A DNA stretch of 64,000 nt from Tubiluchus corallicola (taxonomy: Eukaryota; Priapulida; Priapulimorpha; Priapulimorphida; Tubiluchidae), in NCBI GenBank assembly GCA_030141605.1, contig JAQGDQ010000323.1, positions 205,443 to 269,442 on the forward strand, in the 5' to 3' direction. The position numbers were made by a program, and so were the translations under genes. The notes beneath the pieces were generated by a model. That model made no database searches. It had not been told where the DNA came from and saw nothing but the letters and a program-made list of their open reading frames with translations. Below are positions 34,401-45,362 of the stretch, one piece after another; positions within the stretch are counted from its first letter, which is position 1; every line of letters starts with the position of its first letter.

Positions 34401-37400
34401 TCAGTTCTACTGTTCTAGCTGTGCTGACGCAATCAGAATGATCACGTGACCGGGGATTGTTCGGCGCGCACGAGTCTGCAGGAGACGAGTGTAAAAGGGC
34501 GGACATGCTTGTTTAGATTACTAGTGCTATAAAAGGTTTCGTTAGCGTCTTTGTTTGTGAAATTGTCGTAGAAGTTTTTGTTTCACACCGCAAGTTGTGT
34601 AATACAGAAGATATCAATATACAAATATTTGTGGCAAGTTCGACTGTTTTACGATTTTCGATATTACAAGTAAATTATAGATAATTAGCGCTGAAGTGGC
34701 GAAGTGGCAGGGCATCGCCACACTAGCCAATGGGTGAAATTTAATTTGTACAATATTCGTAAATTTAGATCTGCGTATAAAACTGCTGTTAGAATTTTTT
34801 TTAATTATGAATATGGCACTAGAGCTTCGTATGTGTGTGCAATGAACCGTATATAGTATATCTGGTCAAGAATCAATGAGAATCAATCAATGTGATAATT
34901 TCATTATTACTGGTTTTATTAATTTATGTGGCGTACGATACAGATCAAACTTCGTGTAGCACTGGTCGCAGGTACTTTTATCAGGTTCAATTATATAACC
35001 TCTGCGTCTAGGATAACTTTTACTTTGTATGTAATTTTTTACCCTAATATCAAATCTTATGTGTCTTTCTAATTATAGATTTTTAACATTGTATGCTATA
35101 ATTTTAATTTTATTGTATGTGTGTATATATTTGTGTATGGCTTTTAGCTGAAATAAACTGATAAATTAAAAAAAATATTTCAAACGACCTATCCCCAAGA
35201 CAATTAGATTTATGTATATACTTAAAATGGTTTTCTTGTAATAGTATTTTGTTTCCATAACACCAGTTCTCATTAAGCCAGACAAACGATGCTTAGAACC
35301 TCACGACCTCAAGACAACCCATATTGTTTCTTGTTACACATTTTTCCTGTTTTTGGCTATATATTAATAGAGCTTGCAACCAATGGCAAATTAACTGTGG
35401 ACATACGTCTATAATAATTTCTTTAATACTTATTATTGCAGATATTCTGTAAACCTTGGAGAGCAAAATAACACGTTCATTCACATTACAAACAGCCATG
35501 TCAATGCTAAGAATAAACGTTCGAAAATGGAATTTAGATTGTTTCCACTGGATCAATATGCATGGTAAGTGTTGGTTTTATGGCATTTCTATCATTGTGT
35601 TGCATTCATTCGCCATAACATGGACCAGTATTCTCCAAAATTAGCCTTGGACCAACAACTAAGTTTCACGTATTGGTACCATCTCAGGGTGAAATTTTCA
35701 TTGTAATTTTTTCTTATACATCTTTAGGTTACATTCCTATGTTACAGACCTTGCCAAATGGTAGTTTATTACCGGTATGATTTCTGGGCCCACACCTGAA
35801 AAGCCAGGTTAGTGCAAATTTAGTGCAAGGATGAGACTAAACAATGTTGCAGCCGTATAGGCATAAAACATTTACTTAGTTTAGTAAACATGATAATCAA
35901 CTGCATAGTAACAGAAAGAAATTGAAAAGCCAATCATGGCGTATTGTTGGCATCCTTCCGTCTCGGAAGACAATGGAATGTGCGCCAAGAGAGTCAGTTA
36001 TTGATCACATTGATGGAGCTGCAGTGTCAACTGTGGCTGAGCAGTGCGATCCTTGAACGTCTCCAGGGCGCACGCCTGGGCAAGGTGTATGGAGATCCTA
36101 AGTTGCCCAGACAGCAGGAACCCCCTCTCTTCCTCCCTGGTGTAGTCCAAAGGAAAGTGGAGCGATACGTTTGGCACCAGGTTGGCTGTAGGAGCTGCCG
36201 GAGTCAGTGAGCATGTTGCACTGTTCTGCCTTCGGGGCTCCACTCGTGATTTGGAAGGTTTACTCTTCTACACATGGCCGTTGGGTCACTTGATCTCCTC
36301 CGCCCTCTAGCCGTTGGCTGCTTGTGCAGCTCCTCCACCTAGTGTCGAGATACAGTGTGCGCATCCCGCAAGCCAACAGCACCTGGTATTTCTAAGCGGT
36401 CACCCGTCCAAGTACTAACCAGGCTTTACGTTGCTTAACTTCGGCGATGAGACGAGAACCGGTGTTTTCCACGTGATATGGCCGTTCATGGCATATACTA
36501 ACCTAAAAATAGTCACTAAAACGTATTTATTGAGACCTAGTTTATTTTTATTTTCCTATTGTAAACCTTTCTTTGCGGAGTGTATTACTCTAGACACTGC
36601 TGTACAAAATTTCAGTATTAGTAGTTACTTAGAGTTGGGCAGTAACTGGGCCTGAGGCCTCTTGTGAAGTATAAATAATTGCTTAAAAATTTTGCTCATA
36701 TTGATGTGCACTTGCATTTTAGTTTCATTACAGTCCAGTATTACCACAGTGATTATTAAAATAGTATATTGCATAATGTTTGTAGGATAATTATGGCCCA
36801 TTGACGCTTTCACATTCGATTGTAGCCAAGAATGTTTTAACATTCAAATTTGGTGCATCAATTTAATTTTATAAGCTCGAAAATCATTCCAACTTTTGCA
36901 ACAAAAATGCCTGTTACATTTGCACAAGATCAGATGACGTGCTTATGTCGGCTAATATAAATGTCCGATATGAGTTAGCCTTAGCAACCAGTAGTTTGTG
37001 GCCTTTTCATGAACGCCAAATGCCATCAAGCCTAGCTTACGATATATGACTAACAAAGTAAGTAAGTTAAATTAGTCACATAAACTGGTTGCCGCGGTAA
37101 TTGGCATTGACAGCAAAGTTAGATTTAAAAAATACTTAGCGAAAACTTTAGCTATGATCACTTCATGAACTGGCAACATCCTAATATGCAGGAGGAGCAT
37201 CAGTTGCTATGGTGAAGATTGTTTACCTTAACAACTGCACATACACAGCAGCACTAAATATCATTAAATACATATGCCTGTCCTGCTATTATATTATTAA
37301 TATTTTCTAGCAGAAAACTCTCTGAAACTTGCATTTAGCACAAAAAGTCATTATTTATAGGTATTGCATCTGAAGTGAGTGTATAAATACGCTTAACTAG

Positions 37401-40400
37401 CAATTTCAACTGATGACAAGGTTGTTATAAGTTTCTGAGAGTCACAGTCACACCTGCATGATACCATACAAGAGATACCCACAAGTCTGCAACTGCATTT
37501 ACTTTTGTAGCCTTCTTTTATAGTTGCAAATCACAAATTCTGTTATACTCTCCGGAGTGGAGGTATTGTTATTCATTAACTGAGGTGTTACTGCCCCAGG
37601 CCGGATTCAGGGTAAGGATACCCTTTTCGGGGTAAGGGTATTCAAATACTTTCTATGGGGTCGTCCAAGTAATGGACTTTTGTGCCAGTAAGAAACTACT
37701 CTTTATCAAGGTGAGTCATCTAGAAATATAACCTAGAGATGTCTAAAAATAGAAACTTGCAACCAGAATTTGCTCTTCGAGATGATACTGATAACTGGAT
37801 AAGGGATTATTGGATTGATTAGTAAATACACACAGAATCACGAAAATTGCACCACATTTCGTTGACAAATATTGGTCCTATTTGTTTTTTAGTACCCTGT
37901 CTAAATTTCAGGAGCCTTCGAACATTCTGGCTATATTTGAAAAGAGTTGGGATTAACACACAATCGTTGTGGGAAACAATGCAAGACCAAGTCATAAAAC
38001 AAATCATCAGGTGGGTTTATAATATGTGACACCTTTGCTATCCCAAACGCACGATAAGTTCTTAATTTGCGCAATCGAACAAAGTTATCTTGCTGATGCC
38101 ATTCGGTTACATTTTATGCCAAACATATTTTACTTTATCGAGAAACTGAGTCATAAATTGTTTGCAGTTTGCTATTGACGTTTTTTTGGTTACGTAAAAT
38201 TAAGTAAATTAAAATGACACGAGTTTGCATTCATTCCAGCTAGCTGAAGGAGAATTGCTCTGCAAGGAAGGCTTGATCACAACAAAGTAACAAGCCGAAG
38301 TTCATAACTGTCTCTTTGCCTTTTGAAACTATAACGATTATTCCAACTTTTTGCAGCTTTGAAAGTGTTCTCTACAAGATGGTCAACACATGGTCCTCCA
38401 ATCCACATGCTTTCTATGAACTCTATGGAGCTGATTTTATGATGGACGACAAACTGAATCTTTGGTTGTTAGAATTCAATCATTATCCTGGGTAAGTAAA
38501 ACCGACAGCTGGGAAATGCTTCACAATAGTAGGGGCACTTGCTTCAGAAGCATATCATCCAAGCAAGAGTTAAACGTTTCAACTTTTGTTCACTTTAATT
38601 AACTGTGTGCAAAATCCCCTTAGATCTTAACAGGCACGAGAAGGTTTTTGACGGGATTAAAGCCGAGAATGAGGATCCAAAGTATATATACGTTGTATGT
38701 TTCTTTCCTAGACCTTCGATCAGTATGTCACATGAAAGCTTGCAAAGAGACAAATAAATGGCATTTGTTGTCCAGTGGTCTTTGCAAATGCAATAATTTT
38801 AACCTCAGTACATACTAGGGATTGTACCACAGTGAGTAGGACAATTTTAAATCCTATTTTTTGGATTAGCAAGTTGGCCTTTCTACTGATTAAGATAATG
38901 ACTAATTGTCGTTGTTTTCTCACATTAAATAGTTTATCTGCGACTACAGCGCTATCTAAAAGTGTTGCTGAACCGATTGCGCAAGATGTTTTTAACATTG
39001 CTGGACATCGGCTACCGAAACAGTCTTCATCTGGAATATCTCCATTCAGTTTAGCCACCCTACGGTGAGTCTTAAATTATTTTCTAGTATTTCTAGACTT
39101 TTCATGTCACTTTTGAAATTCTGGTCATGCAAACACTATTTCGTCATTAAAGTTATTTAGCGGGGAGCTTTTAAATCTTAACTCGTTTATTTAGTGTTTC
39201 GGTTTTATTATGTTTGTGTTACGTGTTGAAGCTATCGAAGTACTTTATGAATAACAACTGTTGAAATAAGATTACCAACATAGTAGCAAGTCTAAACGTG
39301 CAACAGTTTAAGACCAGTATGTGAATAGAAATCCTACTCAGAGTCAGTATTAGAACGGGTGGTAGGACAATTACCTAAAATAGCAAAATATAACAACAAA
39401 TAACAACATATTCAATACAATTGCGCAATAGTATTGCGAAATAACGAAATACTGGCTTATCTAAAATTTATGGAGAATCATATACTAAATAAAGCTCAAT
39501 TTAATAATCATAGTCAATATTCAATTACATAAGCGAACGAACAGATGTTTGTCCACGTCAATTTCTCTAGCTAACACAGAAACAGGGAGAATGTGGGCGA
39601 TTATTTTCATCGAAAGACACAATGCATCGTACTCCTTCAATTAGTGGTGTTAGTGGCTGATTTAACTGTTTGTAGCGTGTTGGGAAACATCTCGGGTGGA
39701 AGAATCTTAATGAACATTTCTGAGGGTTCCACCATAAGTCAAATCGTCATAACATCTCGGGGTTTGAGAGCATAGACCTAGGTTATCCTTTCGGACTACG
39801 AGCACGCTGTCAAAAACTACGCTTCTCGGGTAAAAGTGTTTATTCATGGTTACAAATATCTTTCCTAAACCTATTTTTATAGTGTACATTTAACTCTATG
39901 TACACTAGTTTTGTATTGAAACAAACCAACTGTGTTGAAGCGTGACTTTCTTGGCTGAGGTAAAAACTAGTAAAATAATTATCAACCACTGGCCACTGTA
40001 ACCCTATCCTAACACATATTTTACTAAGTGTGTCATTTTTTCCTGTGCCGTTTTTACAAACGTTTGTGTTTGTGCCATTTTACCGTGCTATTTTTTCCTG
40101 TGCCATTTTTACCTATCACTTTCTTCCGGTTCGAACTCGTCAGTTGGGCCCAGGGCTATTAAACCCGTACTGACCCGGTTTCCAGGTTTTTTTTTATAAT
40201 AATTTGTAAAGTTAAAAATAATCACTGATTTACACTCATTAACCTGAATTTCAGAAGTTATGCATAATACATATCACTACACCTAATTATAGGCCAAATA
40301 TGCTTATTTGCATAGGCAGTTAGTTAAGGCATTTAGCGAACATGGTATAACCAAAAAATAAGTAGACGAATGCATTAATGGATGATGAAGCTGACGACGA

Positions 40401-42931
40401 CAACGATGATGATGACGACGGCGATGATGATGACGACGGCGATGATGAAAATGATGCTGAAGATGATAATGATGGTCACGATGATGATGACGACGAAATA
40501 CATAACTGCGATATGTTGATGATTATGAAAGTTAAATAAATTGATTGTAATTTCCGAAGAAGCTGCATTAGCAAAACACCAATGCATAGTGGATATTTTT
40601 TGTTTGTAAAAAAAACTTGTCGGATTTTTCGTGGCTTCATTATAAATCACTAAAAGATTTACTGACCGACCAGCCCAAACAAAAGTCAATCAATTAGAAA
40701 GAAAAGCAAGCAAGCAAGCATGTAGGCGTACAAACGAACAATTTGCTTAATATTTGCAATTATGATTTACGTTCTTGACGTATCAAACTGGGTCATTCGG
40801 GCCAGGGCATCGGTATCAGTAGGGTCACGTCCAGTGACCCAGTTCCAACTCTGATTATTATCAGTGTCTACACCCAAGCTTGTTCTGCCCTGACCTTTGG
40901 CAATGCACCTGACGTTCGGCTTTTGTGGTTTCTGTCTAGAGTCGATATTTGTGACTCACTCTTGCGTCGGCATAGTTTGAGTTCCGTGATTTATGCTTCA
41001 ACTCATCTTGGGCTGCTAATGGATTAATGAACAGCAGACGAAAATGCCATAGACAAAGCTTTTTTTCTGGAAAGTTACCACCCATTTACTGACCAAGCTG
41101 GTGTTGCTTAACTTTGTTGCTTGCTAGGCCCATATCGTCACCACTCAAGTATATCTGCGCATCCATTTCTGAGTCTTACTTCACGTTGTGTTAACTTTAA
41201 TTCATTTTTTGTTTTAACTTTTTTTCATTTTTCTTGTCTAGGAATTCGTCTGTTTTATCTAATGGATTTGTAGGACCTGTCTTTCAGCCGCCATCTTTGT
41301 TAGACTCTACTCTAACAGCGCGTGAAAAACGAAAGCGTTTATTTTTTACGACAAAAGTTATGTCAGAGGTAAGAGTTACACGTAATTTTTTGTTACGAAA
41401 GAGATACTAGTTATACGTAATTTTGCTACAAAAGAAGTATGTGTTATACATAAATTTGTTATAAAAGAGGTACGAGTTACATTACTATGTTATAAATTAT
41501 ACGAACTTCACGTACTAAAAAGACAAGAGTTTCACAAAAAGATACGAGTTACTAAGAATTTTGTTGTAAAAATACTACGAATTTCACATAATTTTGTTAC
41601 GAAAAGGTTCGAGTCACGCGTAAGTTTGTTACGAAAACCGTTACACGTAGCTTTATTACAAGACAGATACGAGTTACACTTAATTTTGCAGAAAAAAAGA
41701 ATGATAAATTCTTTTATAAAAGAGGTATGATTTACTCGTAATTTTGTTACGGAAAACATTTCATTTTTTCAGAATGTGAGCTCAACTATTCTAGATGATC
41801 TCACACCAGCTGATGTACGTGAACTTGTAGAAGCAGAAGATGAGTATCAGAGACGTGGAGGTTTTCAGCGCATCTTTCCTAGTCTGACATCTCATAAATA
41901 CTTCAAATATTTTGAGCGAACACGCTACAGTAATTTGCTTCTAGACGCCTGGACGAAAAAGTACCATCATCAGCTACAGAAAGGTAACATTCTACATCAG
42001 TTTATATGTCTGAGAACCGACGTTCTGGACCTCAGTGACATCCAATGTACTCGATTTTCTTGAGGGAGATTGTGGGCTATATTTTGCAAGTGGGTTTTAC
42101 TAAGATGCAAAAATGGAACTCCTGCTTTTCCATGAGGCCAAGTGAAATTACCAGTATCAAAGTAGGCTAATTAAGACGTTGCCTTCGCTGTTGCCTATCC
42201 AGTGCGGAGAACTCGAACACCCACCAGAAGTACCGACAAAGCTGTTGCTGATTAACCGAAGCATGTGCTAGTTTGCGACAAAGCAAGCAAGATGTATACT
42301 TCAATTGCTTTGTTGGTTGCTCTCTTGTGAAACTAGTACATACTTTTCATCAGTAAGCCTTTTCACAGTTTCGTTGTGCACATGCTAACTTGCTGTAGGT
42401 CAAAGGTTAAGTGTGCCACAGCAACGCGTCTTAACTACAACCGTTACGTGACATGTGTGTAAACCAAAGCCGTTTGTCACATCAGTTCAGTAACTTCAGT
42501 TGTTTTACCTGGACTCTACTTAATTATGCATTAGTCTGTGCGTAGAGTGACTTAACAGCAGGATCTTGTTTGAGAACAAGAAAAAATAAACTAGGTAAGG
42601 TTCTAGCTAGCTGTTAAAACTGTTATTGTTACAATAGCTCTGGCTGCGAGGCGAGAAATGAGTTGTCTGGTACACTTAACCTTTGAACTTTTCACGATCG
42701 TCATCAATCGCTGGAACTGTGAAGACGCCTCTTAGCAGCAGGTCTATAGACTTTTTGGGCTCAGATGATCATACATATGCAGTTACTTAGAAGAAGACAA
42801 TCACACTGTTTTTTGCATTAACAGACTTTTTATAATTTCCAGGTTGGCAACTATTAGAAGAATTCTGCAGGCAAGGAATACATCTTCTGGATGAAAACTT
42901 TCACTTCAAAACAAGTTTATTAACATCATAA
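25429..42931 (+). CDS. TTLL4: TTLL4-like tubulin tyrosine ligase family enzyme (14 exons, complete)
   Basis: ATP-grasp ligases of this family add glutamates to tubulin and other proteins. Exons: 25429-25489, 27297-27449, 28483-28590, 31211-31287, 32022-32219, 32791-32876, 33910-34038, 35442-35564, 37912-38010, 38357-38491, 38933-39064, 41242-41368, 41773-41983 and 42843-42931. All are GT-AG, phase-consistent and free of stops (575 residues). Diagnostic parts are [33 protein letters not shown] (nucleotide loop), [32 protein letters not shown], and the TTLL4/5-type C-terminal segment [18 protein letters not shown]. Oddities: exon 1 encodes a leader ([20 protein letters not shown]) resembling a signal peptide, although the family is cytosolic; KFDLR reads KFHIR; NYS reads NSH; EVNxSP reads EFNHYP. 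The long N-terminus of vertebrate TTLL4 is absent. The family is certain; the subfamily is likely; exon 1 as the true start is probable. Active-site changes make its substrate uncertain. Confidence 0.9.
26075..26150 (-). repeat. tRNA-like sequence, probable tRNA-derived SINE head
   Basis: On the minus strand AATACAA and TTGTATT form a perfect 7-bp acceptor-like stem, and CCTGG-TTCAAGT-CCAGG forms a T-arm with a good B box. A D-arm-like GGCCTAGCGGTC is present, but the D and anticodon stems do not pair well. It therefore looks like a decayed tRNA or SINE head rather than a working tRNA. It lies in the first intron of the TTLL4-like gene. Confidence 0.5.
28268..28395 (+). repeat. 28-bp short tandem repeat
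   Basis: About four copies of GCAGAACACAATCATCCTGT GCTGTGCT (28 bases) in the TTLL4-like intron just upstream of exon 3 (28,483). They create a longer plus-strand open frame that includes exon 3; only exon 3 is supported as coding. Confidence 0.85.
31366..31440 (-). repeat. tRNA-like SINE copy 1 in TTLL4-like intron
   Basis: The minus strand shows an A-box-like GCGGTGTAGTGGCTACCA and a B-box-like GGTCTGGATTCGAGTCCCAG at tRNA-like spacing. It shares CCGGAAAGCA(A/G)AAG with the copy at 31,588-31,670, pointing to a dispersed tRNA-derived family. Confidence 0.5.
31588..31670 (-). repeat. tRNA-like SINE copy 2 in TTLL4-like intron
   Basis: The minus strand holds TCCGGAAAGCAGAAGACTTT then GGTTCGAGTCCAACACAAGG, an almost canonical B box. 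Its A-box part is worn. Same orientation as, and about 220 bases from, the copy at 31,366-31,440. Confidence 0.5.
35935..36495 (-). mobile_element. 5S-rRNA-derived SINE (SINE3-like)
   Basis: A GC-richer block inside a TTLL4-like intron. On the minus strand it starts with a 5S rRNA-like head (36,488-36,370) and continues into an unrelated body of about 430 bases. It is bracketed by an imperfect direct repeat, TCATGGCGTAT on the left and TCATGGCATAT on the right, which may be the target-site duplication. SINE3 elements are known to have 5S-derived heads. The body family here is not identified. Confidence 0.55.
36370..36488 (-). rRNA. 5S rRNA-like sequence (SINE head or pseudogene)
   Basis: The minus strand reads as a nearly full-length 5S: ACGGCCATATCACG near the start, GAAGTTAAGCAACG (box A), CCTGGTTAGTACTTGGACGG (box C region) and ATACCAGGTGCTGTTGGCTT at the end. 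A few positions differ from typical animal 5S. It stands alone in an intron with a foreign tail, so a retroposed copy is more likely than a working gene. Confidence 0.75.
40378..40500 (+). repeat. GAT/GAC-rich imperfect trinucleotide repeat
   Basis: An interrupted GAT/GAC repeat in the TTLL4-like intron between 39,064 and 41,242. It opens a 53-codon acidic plus-strand frame from an ATG at 40,378. With no splice or homology support I call it a repeat. Confidence 0.7.
41060..41130 (-). repeat. Degenerate 5S-rRNA-like remnant
   Basis: The minus strand contains AAAGTTAAGCAACACCAGCT and then TTGGTCAGTAAATGGGTGG, echoing the 5S box A to box C order seen at 36,370-36,488. Probably an old copy of the same SINE family. 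Confidence 0.35.
41369..41772 (+). repeat. Intron built almost wholly of a degenerate ~30-34-bp repeat
   Basis: The intron between TTLL4-like exons 12 and 13 is a chain of about a dozen diverged units like GAGTTACACGTAATTTTGTT ACGAAAAGAGGTAC. Little is left outside the repeat but the splice sites. The unit itself contains GTAATT and GTAAGT-like words, so cryptic donors are numerous. Confidence 0.8.
42354..42745 (+). mobile_element. Dispersed repeat, copy A
   Basis: About 390 bases in the last TTLL4-like intron that match the inverse complement of 49,025-49,440 along their whole length. Shared blocks include GCGTCTTAACTACAACCGT, CAGTTGTTTTAC, CTTAATTATGC and GGTAAGGTTCTAGCTAGCTG. There is no coding capacity and no clear terminal repeat. 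The two diverged copies imply an older mobile family. Confidence 0.75.
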
Positions 42932-43895
42932 ATGGTGTCAGCAGACAACAAAAATTTGCTCACAGTAGTAATTGAAACTATAACGTTACTTTAAGACAGA
43001 TAATCGTATATAAAATTTATTTCTTATATATGCATAGTTTCTTATAATTGAAATTCTGAAACGCAAACGCTTATAGTTTCATAGACTCAGTCGTGATCTA
43101 CTCCGTGTCTAAATCAGATTAAACCATATAGAATGTATTTACACAGCTATGTAATGTACATTTGTATATGCTAAATTGCCAATAGTCGAGAATTACAACT
43201 TACACAACGTTACAATAGTAATGCTATCTAGCAAAGATTTCCAGACTAAGCTTCAAATGCGTTGAAAGGTTTAAAGTCGCAAAACTTTAGTATCTGTAGC
43301 AAAGTTTGCCAATGTTATTGACCTTTAGAACTACTTACGTCATGTTTGTTTTGATTATAAGATTTCCAGACTAAGTTTGCAATCCAAACAAACATGACGT
43401 GTTTCTGCAGAATAACACTAGTAAACCTTGTTATTACTAGATACTAAAGTTTTATGCGTCCCAACTCTAACATCAACGCACCTCTAATGTTAACAGCTTC
43501 TTTCTCTGAATGATAAGATGTTCAAATTTCAAGATTTCTCCAGATTTGCAGCAGAAAGTAAAGTTAATTTTATGAAAGCATTTGTATTACTGTTAAGTAA
43601 AGTTTGCAATAGCACAGGCTTATTAACTATTCAGCCACAACAGACAGAAAAAGCACGTGGTCAGAGATAAATTTATTTGGGTAACTGCTACATGATGCTT
43701 AACTGAAATATCAGCATTTAATCTTTTCATTGCATGGTTTATGTTGAAATACGTTGAACGGTTCAATTGGCGCATATTCACTTTATACATTCGTTTTTAA
43801 TTCCCAATAATGCGAACTATCCCCCTGCAAATGTCAGGTTCATTTAATAAATAACAATAGGTATTGATTTCACCCAAAAGTACAGTTACGTAAAT
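42932..43895. other. Converging 3' ends of the TTLL4-like and Ly6-like genes
   Basis: The region between two convergent genes should hold both 3' untranslated regions. The foldback at 43,278-43,458 is its only clear structure. No coding region is supported. Confidence 0.5.
43278..43458. repeat. Foldback element, ~76-bp arms
   Basis: The left arm starts CGCAAAACTTTAGTATCT and ends ACGTCATGTTTGTTTTGAT. The right arm is its diverged inverse complement (TCCAAACAAACATGACGT ... AGATACTAAAGTTTTATGCG). They are separated by about 30 bases. The outer and inner ends match best, as in a palindromic MITE. Confidence 0.7.
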
Positions 43896-44704
43896 TTAGT
43901 TAATAGAGTATAAGAATACAAGTGCAAGTGCACACAGGGAGTAGGGTGTTTGTGTTTTAAATGCACTTCCCTTTTCTACACATGGTGACTTGTACTTGTC
44001 TGGCAAACCATCTCCATCATTGCAGAGGTCTGTATTGCATTTTGTTCTGCAAGTGCATCGTAGTCCACCTTGCTCGAAGCTGCATTCTCCATAGCTCGGA
44101 TCTGGCACTGCGCATAGTCTGCCAAATGAGTTACTTTCATACTCCCCACTGTCTCCTAACGAAATAATGATAATATTTTCCATTAATTATTAATGATAAT
44201 AATTAACAACAAATACAAATAATTGTTATTCATTGCTACAGACGACTTACCTTGTTCATGAACGTGTGTTACTAAACACCATTTTTCGTTTTCTCCAGCG
44301 TTTACACTACAGTTTGTAATAGGTGACCCACTGGTGAAATTTGCTGGATCGTCGAGACATTCTCTGCTATGACCAACTGACCAATTGCACGTATAGCAAT
44401 CCAGGGCAACAGCTAAAATAAAAGTTCAAGAGGAAGAAAAGGGAATTTTAAAGTATATCCCAAAATTCGTAACTGAAAAAGAAAATTCTTATTAATTTAA
44501 AAAGTTGTGTGTTAAACTGGTAAAACACAGAAACATTGCTGTGTTCATCGTTATATTGTGCACGCCTGGGTATCCAAAACAACATATTACAAAAGTTTGC
44601 ACATTTTATGTACACACTCAAGCAATCGAGTAATTCTGTGCTTTCATTTCGCATTGATATATATATATTCATATATAATATAATATATATTATAATATAA
44701 TAAC

Positions 44705-44754
<50 letters not shown>

Positions 44755-44771
44755 TAATAATAATAGTAGTA

Positions 44772-44840
<69 letters not shown>

Positions 44841-45362
44841 TATATAATAGTATATAATATATAAACATACTTGTAATTTCAGCAAATAGAAAAAGTTTTA
44901 AATTTTGCATGCTACTTTGAATGTCATTAAATATAAATAAGAAATGAAAGCGGCTCGAGTATTGATCCTTGTAGGACACCATGTGCCCCTTCTTATCTTG
45001 AACTGCATTGCAACTTGAAAAAATGGTAACACTGTGATATGATCAGTACTATTTTATCATTCTGCATAAATATATAGGAAGTCATTACATCATTGTGAAA
45101 AATCTCAGAACCACAATAACACAACTTAGCTTGCTAAACGATAAAAGACAAAAAACAACAATGATTTGTTATGAAATAAAGAGAAAATCATATTTGTTGT
45201 GTTGTCGGCCTAGTGGCCATGCACTTCAAATAATTATTGGTCTGAAAAGATAGACACCATAGCTCGTGTGTCTAAGAAAGCATTTATTACTATAGGAATT
45301 TATATATACAAACCTTGTGAAACCGCTATAATCACTAATATAGCACTTTTTAAGACTTTCAT
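43896..45362 (-). CDS. GPI-anchored Ly6/uPAR-type protein (3 exons, complete)
   Basis: Minus-strand exons 45362-45314, 44412-44251 and 44155-43896, in phase, give 156 residues. Order: signal peptide (MKVLKSAILVIIAVSQAVA); then a cysteine-rich domain opening with LDCYTC and closing with DLCND, with ten or more cysteines spaced like the three-finger Ly6/uPAR fold; then a C-terminal hydrophobic stretch (YSLCALALVFLY) with no charged tail, as in GPI-anchor signals. Such proteins sit on the outer cell surface and modulate receptors or adhesion. The partner here is unknown. The Ly6 call rests on cysteine pattern and gene layout, not on close similarity. Intron 1 carries an AAT microsatellite. Confidence 0.85.
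44699..44840. repeat. (AAT)n microsatellite
   Basis: Interrupted AAT array in the first intron of the Ly6-like gene, with ATATA-rich sequence on its left side (44,657-44,700). The open poly-Tyr and poly-Leu frames are repeat artefacts. Confidence 0.95.

Noticed and set aside
40378-40539. Short acidic protein (53 codons, Asp-rich)
   Set aside because: Lies in an intron and consists of imperfect GAT/GAC repeats without homology.
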